Shown here: positions 1 through 7,909 of the stretch, piece by piece
Position numbering within the stretch: position 1 is the first letter of the stretch
Layout: the number at the start of each line of letters is the position of its first letter
Assembly (NCBI GenBank): GCA_024642525.1
Contig: JAHEAX010000007.1
Coordinates: 25,822 to 89,821 of the forward strand
Length of the DNA: 64,000 nt
Direction: 5' to 3'
Origin: Erythrobacteraceae bacterium
GTDB lineage: Bacteria > Pseudomonadota > Alphaproteobacteria > Sphingomonadales > Sphingomonadaceae
Program-made: the position numbers and the translations under genes
The notes under the pieces: model-generated
Databases searched by the model: none
The model's input: the letters and a program-made list of their open reading frames with translations, nothing else
Told to the model about the DNA's origin: nothing

Positions 1-232
1 TGCCTGCTGCCACCAGCCGCTTTGCCATCGCCAATGCGTCTTCGCGCATTTCCGTGAAGGTATAGGCGCGTTCCAGGGTGCCACGCATATCGTGGAAATT
101 CAGACCCTTCGCGCTTCTGGCGGCATAATCCACCGCATCGGTAAACGTCGCAAAATCCGACCGGCGGCGCGGCAGGGGGCAATCGTTTGGCGTTGGTTTC
201 AACGCCTGAGGCGTAACTGTGGCATCGGTCAT
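1..232 (-). CDS. Fatty acyl-AMP ligase / acyl-CoA synthetase-like, N-terminal fragment
   Basis: Partial gene running off the left edge; 77 codons from an ATG whose complement lies at 230-232. The visible N-terminus has a Pro/Arg-rich stretch (PLPRRRSDF), then a segment reading GLNFHDMRGT and YTFTEMREDAL. This resembles the start of fatty acyl-AMP ligases, where a strand pair precedes the helix that ends in an RLVAAG-like sequence. The adenylation motifs lie outside the window, so the assignment rests on the N-terminus alone. It is divergent from recX, with about 130 bp between the two start codons. A long-chain acyl-CoA synthetase is the main alternative. Confidence 0.55.
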   Translation of the reverse strand, partial: MTDATVTPQALKPTPNDCPLPRRRSDFATFTDAVDYAARSAKGLNFHDMRGTLERAYTFTEMREDALAMAKRLVAAG

Positions 233-359
233 ATTATTTTACGAAACCCGTCATCTACGCGCTTTCAGGGCGCTTCCATACCATTTGGCAATGCTGAAAT
301 GCGACCAGCAGCATTGCAAACTTTCCCATTTCATACAGACTGTGGCACGAATAAGGCCA

Positions 360-950
360 ATGACCGAACGCGATCATCCACAATCCCGCAAAAAACGGAC
401 CCCGCGCCCGCTCGACAAGGAGCGTTTGCAGGAACTTGCGCTGGCCTATGTAGCACGTTTTGCGACAACTGCATCAAAGCTGGAAGTCTACCTAAACCGC
501 AAACTGCGTGAACGGGGGTGGAACGGGGATGCAGAAGGCCATCCCGACCCTGCCGCAATTGCCGCGCGATTTGTCGAATTGGGATATATTGACGATGCGG
601 CCTACGCCCGGTCGCGGGCAGGCGGGCTGCTGAGGCGCGGATACGGACCAAGGCGGGTGTCGCAGGCGCTGAATGCAGCCGGTGTGGACGAACAGACCCG
701 CAATTCGGTTGAACACGGCGATCATGCGATTCGGCAGGCCGCGCTGGCGCTGGCACGCAAGCGCCGCTTTGGACCTTTTGCGCTTGAAACGCCCGATCGC
801 GACAGGCGGGACAAACAAATCGCCGCAATGTTGCGCGCAGGGCATGGATTTGATTGTGTCCGCGCGATAATGGATGCCGAAAGCGCTGCGGCTGCCATCG
901 AATGGTCGAACGAACTGGCCAGCAGCGGCCATGAAGAGGAATTTTCCTGA
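360..950 (+). CDS. recX: RecX family regulatory protein
   Basis: 196-aa RecX-type protein, which in characterised species binds RecA filaments and limits recombinase activity. The product is highly basic at its N-terminus and contains the helical repeats of the family: LEVYLNRKLRERGW near residues 42-55, then a GYIDDAAYARS segment and a GPRRVSQAL segment. The open frame begins earlier (219), but the stretch before Met-360 has no family resemblance, and 360 gives the usual length. It is followed after 2 bp by the DUF192 lipoprotein gene, so the two are probably cotranscribed. Family assignment is confident; no RecA gene is in the window. Confidence 0.85.
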   Translation: MTERDHPQSRKKRTPRPLDKERLQELALAYVARFATTASKLEVYLNRKLRERGWNGDAEGHPDPAAIAARFVELGYIDDAAYARSRAGGLLRRGYGPRRVSQALNAAGVDEQTRNSVEHGDHAIRQAALALARKRRFGPFALETPDRDRRDKQIAAMLRAGHGFDCVRAIMDAESAAAAIEWSNELASSGHEEEFS

Positions 951-952
951 TT

Positions 953-1435
953 ATGCGAACCGTGATCCTGGGTACCCTGCTGGCTTTGTGTGCCGCTTGC
1001 TCTCCGCAGCCTGCTGCCGAAGCCACCCCTGCCGCAGCTGCGCAGGCATCGGTTCATCCTGTTTCCGGCCTCAAGGTGGTGCCATTGACGGTGATCAATG
1101 GCACAAAGCGCCATGTTTTCCGCGTCGAAGTGGCCGCCACGCAAATGGACCAGGCCAAGGGCCTGATGTTCCGCACCCAGCTTGGCCCCGATGAAGGGAT
1201 GATTTTCCCTCGCGATCCCTATTCGCAGGCCAGTTTCTGGATGAAGAACACGCCGTTGTCGCTGGATATCATCTTTGTCGGCACCGATGGCCGCATCAGC
1301 AACATTGCGGCCAACACTGTGCCTTATTCGCTGGATTCGGTAACGTCTGACGGAATCGCCAGCCTAGTGCTGGAATTGCGCGGCGGACGCGCGGCAGAAC
1401 TGGGTATTGTTGCCGGCAACAAGGTTGAATGGTGA
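953..1435 (+). CDS. DUF192 family exported protein
   Basis: 160-aa protein with a hydrophobic N-terminal signal and a possible lipoprotein cysteine at Cys16, although position -3 is Cys rather than Leu. After an Ala-rich linker, residues from about 50 match DUF192: QAKGLMFRTQL, EGMIFPRDPY, FWMKNTPLSLDIIFV and a closing LELRGGRAAELGI segment. The family is small, exported and of unknown biochemical function. It starts 2 bp after recX. No catalytic role is claimed. Confidence 0.85.
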   Translation: MRTVILGTLLALCAACSPQPAAEATPAAAAQASVHPVSGLKVVPLTVINGTKRHVFRVEVAATQMDQAKGLMFRTQLGPDEGMIFPRDPYSQASFWMKNTPLSLDIIFVGTDGRISNIAANTVPYSLDSVTSDGIASLVLELRGGRAAELGIVAGNKVEW

Positions 1436-1508
1436 TCGCGCAAGTTGCGCTTCGCGCTTGGCCCATCGGCCGTAATCGGCTAACCGCGCGCCCCATGAGG
1501 TTTATTCC

Positions 1509-1907
1509 ATGAGCATTCTAGGCAAGATTTTCACCTGGTGGGACGGCGCCACGATCGGCACGTTGCTGAACAGTTGGCGTCACGGCGAACAGGTTGGCAC
1601 CGACGCGCAGGGCAACGCGTATTTTCGCGCCCGCAAGACGGCGGATGGCGCACGTGAACGTCGCTGGGTCATTTATGAAGGTGCCAATGATGCAAGCCGC
1701 GTGCCTGCCGAATGGCATGGCTGGCTGCACGGTTCAGGCGATGACGTGCCCGAAAGCAACCTGCCGCCTCCACGCATCTGGGAAGTGGATTACACGCCCA
1801 ATGCCACTGGCACAGACGCTGCCTATCGCCCGCAAGGCGCGCTGGAACGCGGCGGCCGCCGCGCCAGCGCCACGGGCGATTACGAAGCATGGACGCCGGA
1901 TAGCTGA
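1509..1907 (+). CDS. NADH:ubiquinone oxidoreductase subunit NDUFA12-like
   Basis: 132-aa accessory subunit of respiratory complex I, the bacterial homologue of mitochondrial NDUFA12/B17.2, on the cytoplasmic side of the inner membrane. The N-terminus (FTWWDGATIGT), the RWVIYEGANDASRVP block and WHGWLHG are characteristic, and the C-terminal half is the usual Pro-rich tail ending in YEAWTPDS. In alphaproteobacteria this gene stands apart from the main nuo operon, as here. It is followed after 2 bp by the DUF2155 gene, a common alphaproteobacterial pairing, suggesting one transcript. Confidence 0.9.
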   Translation: MSILGKIFTWWDGATIGTLLNSWRHGEQVGTDAQGNAYFRARKTADGARERRWVIYEGANDASRVPAEWHGWLHGSGDDVPESNLPPPRIWEVDYTPNATGTDAAYRPQGALERGGRRASATGDYEAWTPDS

Positions 1908-1909
1908 TC

Positions 1910-2542
1910 ATGCGCAGGATTTTCCCTGCGGCAGGTGTGCTGGCACCGCTGATGCTTGCACTTGCGGCGTGTTCGCAAGGCGCGCCTGCGCCCGAAGCTG
2001 AAGAAACGGACATTCCCGAAGAATTGCAGCAGGCTGCCAAGCCCACTGGTCAGACCGGCCCTGTGGCGGGCGCAACGCCGATGGAAGACCGCGTGGCCAC
2101 CATTGGCCTGCTGAACAAGCGCAACAACCTGTCGCAGGACCTGGAAATGAAACCGGGCGAATCGCGCAGGCTGGGGAATGTCATCATTCGGCTGGCCGCG
2201 TGTGAACGGACCCCGCCATGGGAACTGCCCAAGGAAACAGGTGCATTTGTCCAGGTACTGGTGCGCGATACCGGCGGCGATCGCGACTGGCGCAAGGTGT
2301 TTTCAGGCTGGCTGTTCAAACAGTCGCCGTCGCTAAATGTGGTCGAACATCCGATTTACGATGTCTGGGTCAAGGACTGCGCGATGAATTTTCCGGGCGA
2401 AGGGGCAGCTGACCCGTCCACTGATGAGACGCCCGATGCAGAGGCTTCGCCTGCGCCATCTGCAGCGCCGGCAGCGCCGGCAGCGCCGGCACCGGCGACG
2501 GAGCCTGCTGCCGAGGCAGAATCAGCCAATAACGCCCAATAG
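1910..2542 (+). CDS. DUF2155 domain lipoprotein
   Basis: 210-aa lipoprotein: the signal peptide ends in LALAAC with the lipid-modified Cys at residue 21. The DUF2155 core spans roughly residues 58-160 and includes VATIGLLNKRN, RLGNVIIRLAACERTPPWE, VFSGWLFKQSPSLNVVEHPIYDVWV and a conserved Cys near DCAMNFPG. Function is unknown. The last 45 residues are a low-complexity Ala/Pro/Glu tail. Its coding DNA, including a 9-bp tandem repeat, is also the antisense of the aat 3' end, an overlap of 187 bp. The start follows the NDUFA12 stop by 2 bp. Confidence 0.85.
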   Translation: MRRIFPAAGVLAPLMLALAACSQGAPAPEAEETDIPEELQQAAKPTGQTGPVAGATPMEDRVATIGLLNKRNNLSQDLEMKPGESRRLGNVIIRLAACERTPPWELPKETGAFVQVLVRDTGGDRDWRKVFSGWLFKQSPSLNVVEHPIYDVWVKDCAMNFPGEGAADPSTDETPDAEASPAPSAAPAAPAAPAPATEPAAEAESANNAQ

Positions 2543-3168
2543 GCTTCGGGCACGGACATATCCGGTGCGCCGCGCGCCTTTTCAAGCAATTGCAGATAGC
2601 GTTCCTGTTGCAGGGCCACAGCGCCCATCGATGCGAGATGTTCGGTCATGAACTGGCAATCGAGCAGACGCGCACCGCTTTTGCGTAAAATCGCCACCAG
2701 CCATGCCAGCGCCACCTTGGATGCGTTGTCCGCACGGCTGAACATGCTTTCCCCGCAAAAAACCTGGTCAAAGCTCACGCCATAAAGGCCGCCCACCAGA
2801 TCATCTCCGCGCCATACTTCTATGGAATGGGCATATCCGCGCTTGTGCAGCGCCAGATAGCTTGCCTGGATGCGCGTGCTTATCCAGCTGCCGTCCTCAT
2901 CGCCGCGAGGGGCCGCACAGGCGGAAATGACCTTTTCAAAAGCCTCGTCGCAAGTGACGCGGTAAATGTCCTGCCGCAACACCTTGCGCAGCGATTTGGA
3001 ACAGCGAAACCCGTCGAGCGGGATAATCGCGCGTTCACGCGGCTCTACCCAGAAGATTTCTTCATCGTCGCGCCCTTCGGCCATCGGGAAGATGCCGCTG
3101 CGATAGGCCATCAGCAACAGCTCCGGTGGAATGATGGCAGACGGGGCAGATGGCAGCGGCGCAGACAT
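2356..3168 (-). CDS. aat: Leucyl/phenylalanyl-tRNA--protein transferase
   Basis: 270-aa cytoplasmic enzyme that adds Leu or Phe from aminoacyl-tRNA to proteins with N-terminal Arg or Lys, marking them for ClpAP. Conserved blocks are LLLMAYRSGIFPMAE, WVEPRERAIIPLDGF, SIEVWRGDDLVGGLYGV, GESMFSRADNASKVAL and LLDCQFMTEHLASMGA. Met-3168 was chosen because the family begins just before PPELLLMAY; the longer open frame to 3252 adds an unrelated basic stretch. The end is odd: after the catalytic core an Ala/Gly-rich linker leads to a SPGKFIAQSLTQTS terminus. That terminus resembles other sphingomonad Aat ends (from memory), so the antisense overlap with DUF2155 looks real. Confidence 0.9.
   Translation of the reverse strand: MSAPLPSAPSAIIPPELLLMAYRSGIFPMAEGRDDEEIFWVEPRERAIIPLDGFRCSKSLRKVLRQDIYRVTCDEAFEKVISACAAPRGDEDGSWISTRIQASYLALHKRGYAHSIEVWRGDDLVGGLYGVSFDQVFCGESMFSRADNASKVALAWLVAILRKSGARLLDCQFMTEHLASMGAVALQQERYLQLLEKARGAPDMSVPEAYWALLADSASAAGSVAGAGAAGAAGAADGAGEASASGVSSVDGSAAPSPGKFIAQSLTQTS
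2462..2488. repeat. Tandem 9-bp repeat (3 perfect units)
   Basis: Three head-to-tail copies of GCAGCGCCG, followed by a partial fourth. The repeat lies where two genes overlap tail to tail. It reads as Ala-Pro-Ala units in the DUF2155 tail and as Gly-Ala-Ala units in the aat linker. The length is a multiple of three, so copy-number change would keep both frames open. Confidence 0.9.
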
Positions 3169-3287
3169 TGGCTCCACTGTTAGCTTGCACGGGCGCGATC
3201 GCATAGAGTTTGCGATATTAGTGGCAGCAGCTGCACAAAGTTGCCTTGCCATCCAGCCTTCGCCGCTCTAGAGGCGCGGCTGCCTGC

Positions 3288-3363
3288 AGGAGCGTAGCTC
3301 AGTTGGTAGAGCATCGGTCTCCAAAACCGAGGGCCGTGGGTTCGAGTCCCTCCGCTCCTGCCA
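3288..3363 (+). tRNA. tRNA-Trp (anticodon CCA)
   Basis: A full 76-nt cloverleaf with encoded CCA. The acceptor AGGAGCG pairs with CGCTCCT, the D-arm is GCTC...GAGC, and the anticodon stem TCGGT/ACCGA encloses the loop CTCCAAA, which contains CCA. The T-arm carries GGTTCGAGTCC. In many bacteria tRNA-Trp directly precedes secE-nusG. Here a 49-aa ORF and a reverse-strand symporter gene intervene. Confidence 0.97.
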
Positions 3364-3550
3364 GGCAATATCGGCCAACCCCGGCCACTTCCCCCAGATC
3401 CGCCCGAAACGCCCGCAGCCGGGCCATGACCTGATGTGCGTTTCATCACCTTCAGATGCCATTCACCCGAATTCGGGGAACCTGCACGACCAACCGAGCA
3501 TTTATAGCGCTGGATGGAGAGGCAATGGTAATTCATGGAGGACGTAGATC

Positions 3551-3700
3551 ATGTCTAGCTTGACCTTTCGCAGCAGCCGTCCCGATGGCTGGATTTCGCC
3601 GCGCCCTTACAGCGATGCCAATTTGCGCCACCGCAAGCTTGGCCCCGTTCAGCCGCTTGAGGAACCCGGATTTTTCTCGCGGTTGTTTTCGCGCATCTAG
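3551..3700 (+). CDS. Small uncharacterised 49-aa protein
   Basis: Complete small ORF: ATG at 3551, TAG at 3698-3700, with a GGAGG-type ribosome binding site about 10 bp upstream at 3537-3541. The product is basic, with a SSRPDGWISPRPYSDANL region in the N-terminal half and an aromatic C-terminal end, GFFSRLFSRI. It resembles short conserved sphingomonad proteins I have seen but cannot name. The good ribosome binding site, the normal codon use and the strong terminator 30 bp downstream argue that it is translated. It may share the tRNA-Trp transcript. No function is proposed. Confidence 0.6.
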   Translation: MSSLTFRSSRPDGWISPRPYSDANLRHRKLGPVQPLEEPGFFSRLFSRI

Positions 3701-3731
3701 TTCTTCACCGCGCGGCTTAGGCTGCGCATGA

Positions 3732-3769
3732 AAAAGGGGCCCGGTCGAATTATCGACCGGGCCCCTTTT
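3732..3769. terminator. Bidirectional intrinsic terminator
   Basis: A 17-bp perfect stem (AAAAGGGGCCCGGTCGA with its complement) around a 4-nt ATTA loop, flanked by A4 and T4 runs. It lies between the 49-aa ORF on the plus strand and the AGCS symporter gene ending at 3789 on the minus strand, so it can serve both transcripts. Confidence 0.9.
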
Positions 3770-3788
3770 GTTTGGCCTTGTTGAAGGA

Positions 3789-5306
3789 TCAATATTCTTC
3801 AGGCGGTTCCGGTGTATCGACGCGGTAGTCCGGACCGGCGGTCCTGTCGCCGCGCGCCAGCTTGAATACCACGCCGGACAACAACGCCAGTGCCAGCAGG
3901 TTCGGCAGGGCCATCGCAGCGTTGGAAATATCGCCAAGGCGCCACACCAGTTCAGATGGCTGCGCCGCGCCGATATAGATCGCCACGCACCACAGTACGC
4001 GCCAGATGTAATGCAGCACCTTCTCGCCCCCCAGCGTGGAGCCGGGAACGCGGTCATAGATAAAGGTGATCGCCCGTTCGCCGTAATATGACCACGTCAG
4101 CAACGTGGTAAAGACGAACAGCAGCAAGGCCACGCTGGCCACCAGCGTGCCGATGGGGATGGTGCCCACTTCCATCGGGAATGCCGCGGCAAATGCGCCC
4201 GATGTCATGGCAAAACCGGTAAGGTCAGATTGCCATGCATGGATCACAGGCTGGCCGCCGCCGGTGAAGTTTCCTTCCACCGTCAGGATGACCAGCGCGG
4301 TCATGGTGCAGATCACCACCGTGTCGATAAATGTGCCGAGCATGGCCATGCGGCCCTGCTGTTCCGGATCGTTGGTTTGCGCCACTGCGTGGGCGATCGG
4401 GGTGGAACCCTGACCTGCTTCGTTGGAAAACAGGCCGCGCGCCACACCGGCACGAAGTGCGATGATGATGGCTGCACCGACAAAGCCGCCGGTGGCTGCC
4501 TGCGGATTGAATGCGCCGTAAAAGATGCGGTAGAATGTCTCGCCCAAATCGTTGAAATTGAGGATTAGCGCGATCACGGCCATCACGATGTAAGCGCCTG
4601 CCATGGACGGCACGACCTTTTCCGCGACATTGCCGATCGACTTGATGCCGCCGATGATCACGATAAATACCGCGCCAGCCACGATCAGCCCGCCAAGCCA
4701 TTCCTCGATACCGAACAGTTCATTAAGCCCGTCCGCCACTGCGTTGGACTGGATGGCATTGCCGGTAACCAGCGCCGAAAACAGCGTGCCAATGCAGAAA
4801 ACCACCGCCAGCCACGTCCATTTGGGGCCAAGGCCCATCATGATGTAGCTCATCGGGCCGCCGCGATAGGTGCCTTCTGCCGTGGTTTCGCGATATCGGA
4901 TGGCCAGCGAACCTTCGGCGAATGCCAGCGCCATGCCGAACAGGGCGGTAACCCACATCCAGAAAATGGCCCCCGGCCCGCCAAGGGCGATGGCTGTGGC
5001 CACACCGGCTAGGTTGCCCGTGCCGACCTGGCCGGAAAGCGCGGTGGAAAGTGCCGCAAATGGCGAGATTTCGCCTGCGCCTGAACCCTTGCGTCCCTTG
5101 AACAGCCCCGCGAATGCACTGCCCAGCTTGACGATGGGATAGAATCGCAGGCCGATCATGACCCAGAGCCCGATGCCCAGCAGGATCAGCGTCATCGGCG
5201 GGAAGGGCAGAACCTCCTCGCCATTCCACAAACCTGCCCAGATGAAATCCGATACGTTGGTGATCGGTGTGATCCAGGCCTCAGCCCCGGATGGATTAGC
5301 GGCCAT
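3789..5306 (-). CDS. Alanine/glycine:cation symporter (AGCS family)
   Basis: 505-aa inner-membrane symporter with roughly ten hydrophobic segments, predicted to import alanine, glycine or a related amino acid with Na+ or H+. Family signatures are GQVGTGNLAGVATAI, GPGAIFWMWVTALFGMA followed by FAEGSLAIRYRE, YRGGPMSYIM, and SNEAGQGSTPIAHAVA. The length is typical. It stands alone in reverse orientation between tRNA-Trp and secE-nusG, which suggests insertion into an otherwise conserved translation/secretion locus. The exact substrate cannot be read from the sequence. Confidence 0.92.
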   Translation of the reverse strand: MAANPSGAEAWITPITNVSDFIWAGLWNGEEVLPFPPMTLILLGIGLWVMIGLRFYPIVKLGSAFAGLFKGRKGSGAGEISPFAALSTALSGQVGTGNLAGVATAIALGGPGAIFWMWVTALFGMALAFAEGSLAIRYRETTAEGTYRGGPMSYIMMGLGPKWTWLAVVFCIGTLFSALVTGNAIQSNAVADGLNELFGIEEWLGGLIVAGAVFIVIIGGIKSIGNVAEKVVPSMAGAYIVMAVIALILNFNDLGETFYRIFYGAFNPQAATGGFVGAAIIIALRAGVARGLFSNEAGQGSTPIAHAVAQTNDPEQQGRMAMLGTFIDTVVICTMTALVILTVEGNFTGGGQPVIHAWQSDLTGFAMTSGAFAAAFPMEVGTIPIGTLVASVALLLFVFTTLLTWSYYGERAITFIYDRVPGSTLGGEKVLHYIWRVLWCVAIYIGAAQPSELVWRLGDISNAAMALPNLLALALLSGVVFKLARGDRTAGPDYRVDTPEPPEEY

Positions 5307-5589
5307 GAACGGCTCCCCTTATGCGTCCCGTAAAGCGCGCCACGCTAAAGGCGCATAGCGGACAAGGCCAGCCCCAAGTTTCTACTGTAACCGGATGATT
5401 GGGCAGGCAGCATCCCTGCTGCCATACCATCTCGTTCAGATGGTCTTGCGTTTGGTGGCGGCGCAGCCTAAATGAACGACGTCTTCCGACATATGTTGGT
5501 ATTAAAGCCCCTCCCGGACTTGAACCGGGGCGGCGATGACCCCATCCCGGTAGACAGGAATTTTTTTGAAGCAGCGAAAGCGCGAGTAG

Positions 5590-5784
5590 ATGGCAAAGAC
5601 CAACCCAAGCCAGTTCTTCAGTCAGGTGAAAACCGAAGCCAGCAAGGTCGTATGGCCTACCCGGCAGGAAACGGTGACCACCGCGATTTTCGTGGCGATC
5701 ATGATGGTCATTCTCTCGGTGTTCTTCCTTGGTGTCGACACCCTGTTTGGCGCCATCGTTCGCTGGCTTCTCACGCTCGCCTGA
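5590..5784 (+). CDS. secE: Preprotein translocase subunit SecE
   Basis: 64-aa single-span SecE, the clamp subunit of the SecYEG translocon. An amphipathic N-terminal helix (FFSQVKTEASKVVWPTRQET) precedes one transmembrane segment at about residues 30-57. VVWPTRQE is the family hallmark. The start follows a purine-rich stretch at 5569-5580. It is followed by nusG after 67 bp, the standard order. The 283 bp upstream, back to the symporter start, contain no gene I can support. Confidence 0.93.
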   Translation: MAKTNPSQFFSQVKTEASKVVWPTRQETVTTAIFVAIMMVILSVFFLGVDTLFGAIVRWLLTLA

Positions 5785-5851
5785 CGGCTTCGGCAGCCGG
5801 TCGCGCGCTGACGCGATGGGCCGGACACATTTACCAAACACAGGATACACT

Positions 5852-6388
5852 ATGGCTCGCTGGTACATCATCCACGCCTATTCCGGCTTCGAGAACAAGG
5901 TTCGCGACGCAATCATCTCCGAAGCGGAGCGGCTGGGCCTTTCCGAAGCGGTCGAGGAAGTCGAAGTTCCGACTGAAACGATCACCGAGGTAAAGCGCGG
6001 CAAGAAGGTTCAGGTCGAACGCAAGTTCATGCCTGGCTACGTGCTGGCAAAGCTGACCATGACCGACGATGTCTATCACCTGGTCAAGAATACGCCCAAG
6101 GTCACAGGTTTCCTCGGGTCCAATAACAAGCCGCAGCCGATTTCAGAAGCGGAAGCAGCGCGCTATTTCGGCGGTGTCGAAGAGGCAAAATCGGCTCCCA
6201 AGAAGCAGATCAGCGTCGATTACGAAATCGGCGATTCGGTCAAGGTCCTGGACGGCCCCTTCGCCAGCTTCAACGGCGTCGTCGAAGAACTCGACTTCGA
6301 CAAGAACAAGGTCAAGGTCTCGGTCTCTATCTTCGGCCGTGCAACGCCGGTGGAACTGGACTTCGAACAGGTCGAACTGGTCAAGTAA
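5852..6388 (+). CDS. nusG: Transcription termination/antitermination protein NusG
   Basis: 178-aa NusG, which binds RNA polymerase and couples it to Rho or ribosomal protein S10. The N-terminal NGN domain starts at once with [16 protein letters not shown] and includes [13 protein letters not shown] and [15 protein letters not shown]. The C-terminal KOW domain has [20 protein letters not shown] and ends in FEQVELVK. Met-5852 is chosen because the NGN domain begins there; the upstream open frame overlaps secE. A terminator follows at 6456. Confidence 0.95.
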   Translation: MARWYIIHAYSGFENKVRDAIISEAERLGLSEAVEEVEVPTETITEVKRGKKVQVERKFMPGYVLAKLTMTDDVYHLVKNTPKVTGFLGSNNKPQPISEAEAARYFGGVEEAKSAPKKQISVDYEIGDSVKVLDGPFASFNGVVEELDFDKNKVKVSVSIFGRATPVELDFEQVELVK

Positions 6389-6455
6389 TACTGCTGCCTG
6401 GCTGGCTCTGCTGTTGCTTTGGTAACGCAGCGGCACGCAGTTCCGGAAATTACAG

Positions 6456-6482
6456 AAGGCGCCCCGTTGCGGGCGCCTTTTT
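6456..6482 (+). terminator. Intrinsic terminator after nusG
   Basis: Perfect 9-bp stem AAGGCGCCC/GGGCGCCTT with a 6-nt CGTTGC loop and a run of five T. It lies about 70 bp after the nusG stop and separates the secE-nusG transcript from rplK-rplA. Confidence 0.88.
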
Positions 6483-6520
6483 GCTTGAGCGGCAGACCTG
6501 CCGCTTTCTGAGCGAATCTC

Positions 6521-6548
6521 TTGCATTTCGCGCCGCATCCGCTATTTG
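6521..6548 (+). promoter_or_regulatory. Candidate promoter of rplK-rplA
   Basis: TTGCAT at 6521-6526 and TATTTG at 6543-6548, with a 16-bp spacer, between the nusG terminator and a structured leader. This is the only reasonable -35/-10 pair I see there. The -10 matches poorly, so confidence is modest. Confidence 0.35.
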
Positions 6549-6583
6549 CGCGCCTTCCCAAGCGATAGTTTAGGAAAACCCAT

Positions 6584-6620
6584 GCGGGAGGGGCCGCTCC
6601 AATCCGATTGGACGCCCCGC
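6584..6620 (+). promoter_or_regulatory. Structured mRNA leader upstream of rplK (possible L1 site)
   Basis: A strong hairpin in the leader: TCCAAT-CCG-ATTGGA forms the tip, extended by GGGGC and GCGG pairings on either side with a small asymmetric interruption. It lies 63 bp before the rplK start with no T-run, so it is not a terminator. In E. coli, L1 represses its operon by binding the rplK leader. This hairpin is the candidate site by position only. Confidence 0.35.
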
Positions 6621-6682
6621 TTTACCGCTTAACATGAGGCGCCTTCGGAAGAACGTGCCGACAGTGTGATAAGGAGGCCATC

Positions 6683-7114
6683 GTGGCCAAGAAAATTGAA
6701 GGTTACATCAAGCTGCAGGTGCCAGCCGGCACTGCAAACCCATCCCCGCCGATCGGCCCTGCGCTGGGTCAGCGCGGTGTGAACATCATGGAATTCTGCA
6801 AGGCGTTCAACGCTGCCACGCAGGACATGGAAAAGAGCGCCCCGATCCCGACGGTCATCACCGTCTATGCCGATCGTTCGTTCACTTTCGTCACCAAGAC
6901 CCCGCCTGCCAGCTACTTCCTCAAGAAAGCTGCCAAGCTGAAGTCCGGTTCGAAAGAACCTGGCAAGGTTTCTGCCGGAACGATCAAGCGTTCGCAGGTC
7001 CGCGAAATCGCTGAAGCGAAAATGGCCGATCTCAACGCAAACGATCTCGACCAGGCAACTCTGATCATCGAAGGCTCCGCGCGTTCGATGGGTCTCGACG
7101 TGGTGGAGGGCTGA
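6683..7114 (+). CDS. rplK: 50S ribosomal protein L11
   Basis: 143-aa L11, part of the GTPase-associated region of the 50S subunit. The N-terminal domain has [34 protein letters not shown] in its usual position, and the rRNA-binding C-terminal half has [22 protein letters not shown] and [10 protein letters not shown]. The start is GTG at 6683, fixed by an AAGGAGG ribosome binding site at 6671-6677. It precedes rplA by 4 bp; together they form the L11-L1 operon. Confidence 0.97.
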   Translation: MAKKIEGYIKLQVPAGTANPSPPIGPALGQRGVNIMEFCKAFNAATQDMEKSAPIPTVITVYADRSFTFVTKTPPASYFLKKAAKLKSGSKEPGKVSAGTIKRSQVREIAEAKMADLNANDLDQATLIIEGSARSMGLDVVEG

Positions 7115-7118
7115 GAAC

Positions 7119-7814
7119 ATGGCTAAACTGACCAAGATCCAGAAGCTGCGGACCGAGAAGCTCGATCCGGAAGCAATCTATTCGTTCGACGATGCGATGA
7201 AGACGCTGCGCGAACACGCCAAGAAGTTTGACGAGACTGTTGAAGTCGCGATGAACCTCGGTGTTGATCCGCGTCATGCCGACCAGATGGTCCGCGGCAT
7301 GGTATCGCTGCCTTCGGGCACCGGTAAGGACGTCAAGGTTGCAGTCTTCGCTCGCGGCGACAACGCTGACAAGGCGCTGGCTGCCGGTGCCGACAAGGTT
7401 GGCGCTGAAGACCTGATGGAAGACATGCAGAACGGCAATCTCGATTATGACCGCGTTATTGCAACGCCGGACATGATGGGTGTTGTTGGCCGTCTCGGTA
7501 AGGTTCTGGGCCCCAAGGGCCTGATGCCGAACCCGAAGCTGGGCACTGTTACGCCGAATGTCGAACAGGCAGTGAAGGACGCCAAGGGCGGCCAGGTTGA
7601 ATTCCGTGTTGAAAAGCAGGGAATCATCCACTCCGGCATCGGCAAAATGTCGTTCTCGGACGAGCAGCTGAAGGCCAACTTCGACGCTTTCACCAGCGCG
7701 ATTGCCAAGGCAAAGCCTTCGGGCTCGAAGGGCAAGTACATCCAGAAGGTCTCGCTGACCTCGACGATGGGCCCGGGCCTCAAGATCGACAATGCCGGGA
7801 TCGAAGGCGCGTAA
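7119..7814 (+). CDS. rplA: 50S ribosomal protein L1
   Basis: 231-aa L1, the mobile stalk protein near the ribosomal E site and usually the autogenous repressor of its own operon. Landmarks are [59 protein letters not shown] and [10 protein letters not shown]. The length is normal. It is followed within 30 bp by a strong intrinsic terminator, so rplJ-rplL are not part of this transcript within the visible sequence. Confidence 0.97.
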   Translation: MAKLTKIQKLRTEKLDPEAIYSFDDAMKTLREHAKKFDETVEVAMNLGVDPRHADQMVRGMVSLPSGTGKDVKVAVFARGDNADKALAAGADKVGAEDLMEDMQNGNLDYDRVIATPDMMGVVGRLGKVLGPKGLMPNPKLGTVTPNVEQAVKDAKGGQVEFRVEKQGIIHSGIGKMSFSDEQLKANFDAFTSAIAKAKPSGSKGKYIQKVSLTSTMGPGLKIDNAGIEGA

Positions 7815-7841
7815 TCGCCCTTTCCCCATTGCTTGAACAAG

Positions 7842-7874
7842 AAAGGCCGGAGAGGGAAACCTCTCTGGCCTTTT
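7842..7874 (+). terminator. Intrinsic terminator after rplA
   Basis: A 14-bp stem (AAAGGCCGGAGAGG with CCTCTCTGGCCTTT, one G-T pair) capped by a GAAA tetraloop and followed by T4-C-T4. It separates rplA from the convergent GGDEF gene that ends at 7910. Confidence 0.9.
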
Positions 7875-7909
7875 CTTTTGTGGTAAGGCGCGGCCTGTTT
7901 CGCAGTCTG

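Noticed and set aside
5511..5550. Sequence resembling a tRNA T-arm on the minus strand (CCCGG-TTCAAGT-CCGGG)
   Set aside because: No matching acceptor stem, D-arm, anticodon arm or CCA could be found on either side, so it was not called a tRNA or relic.
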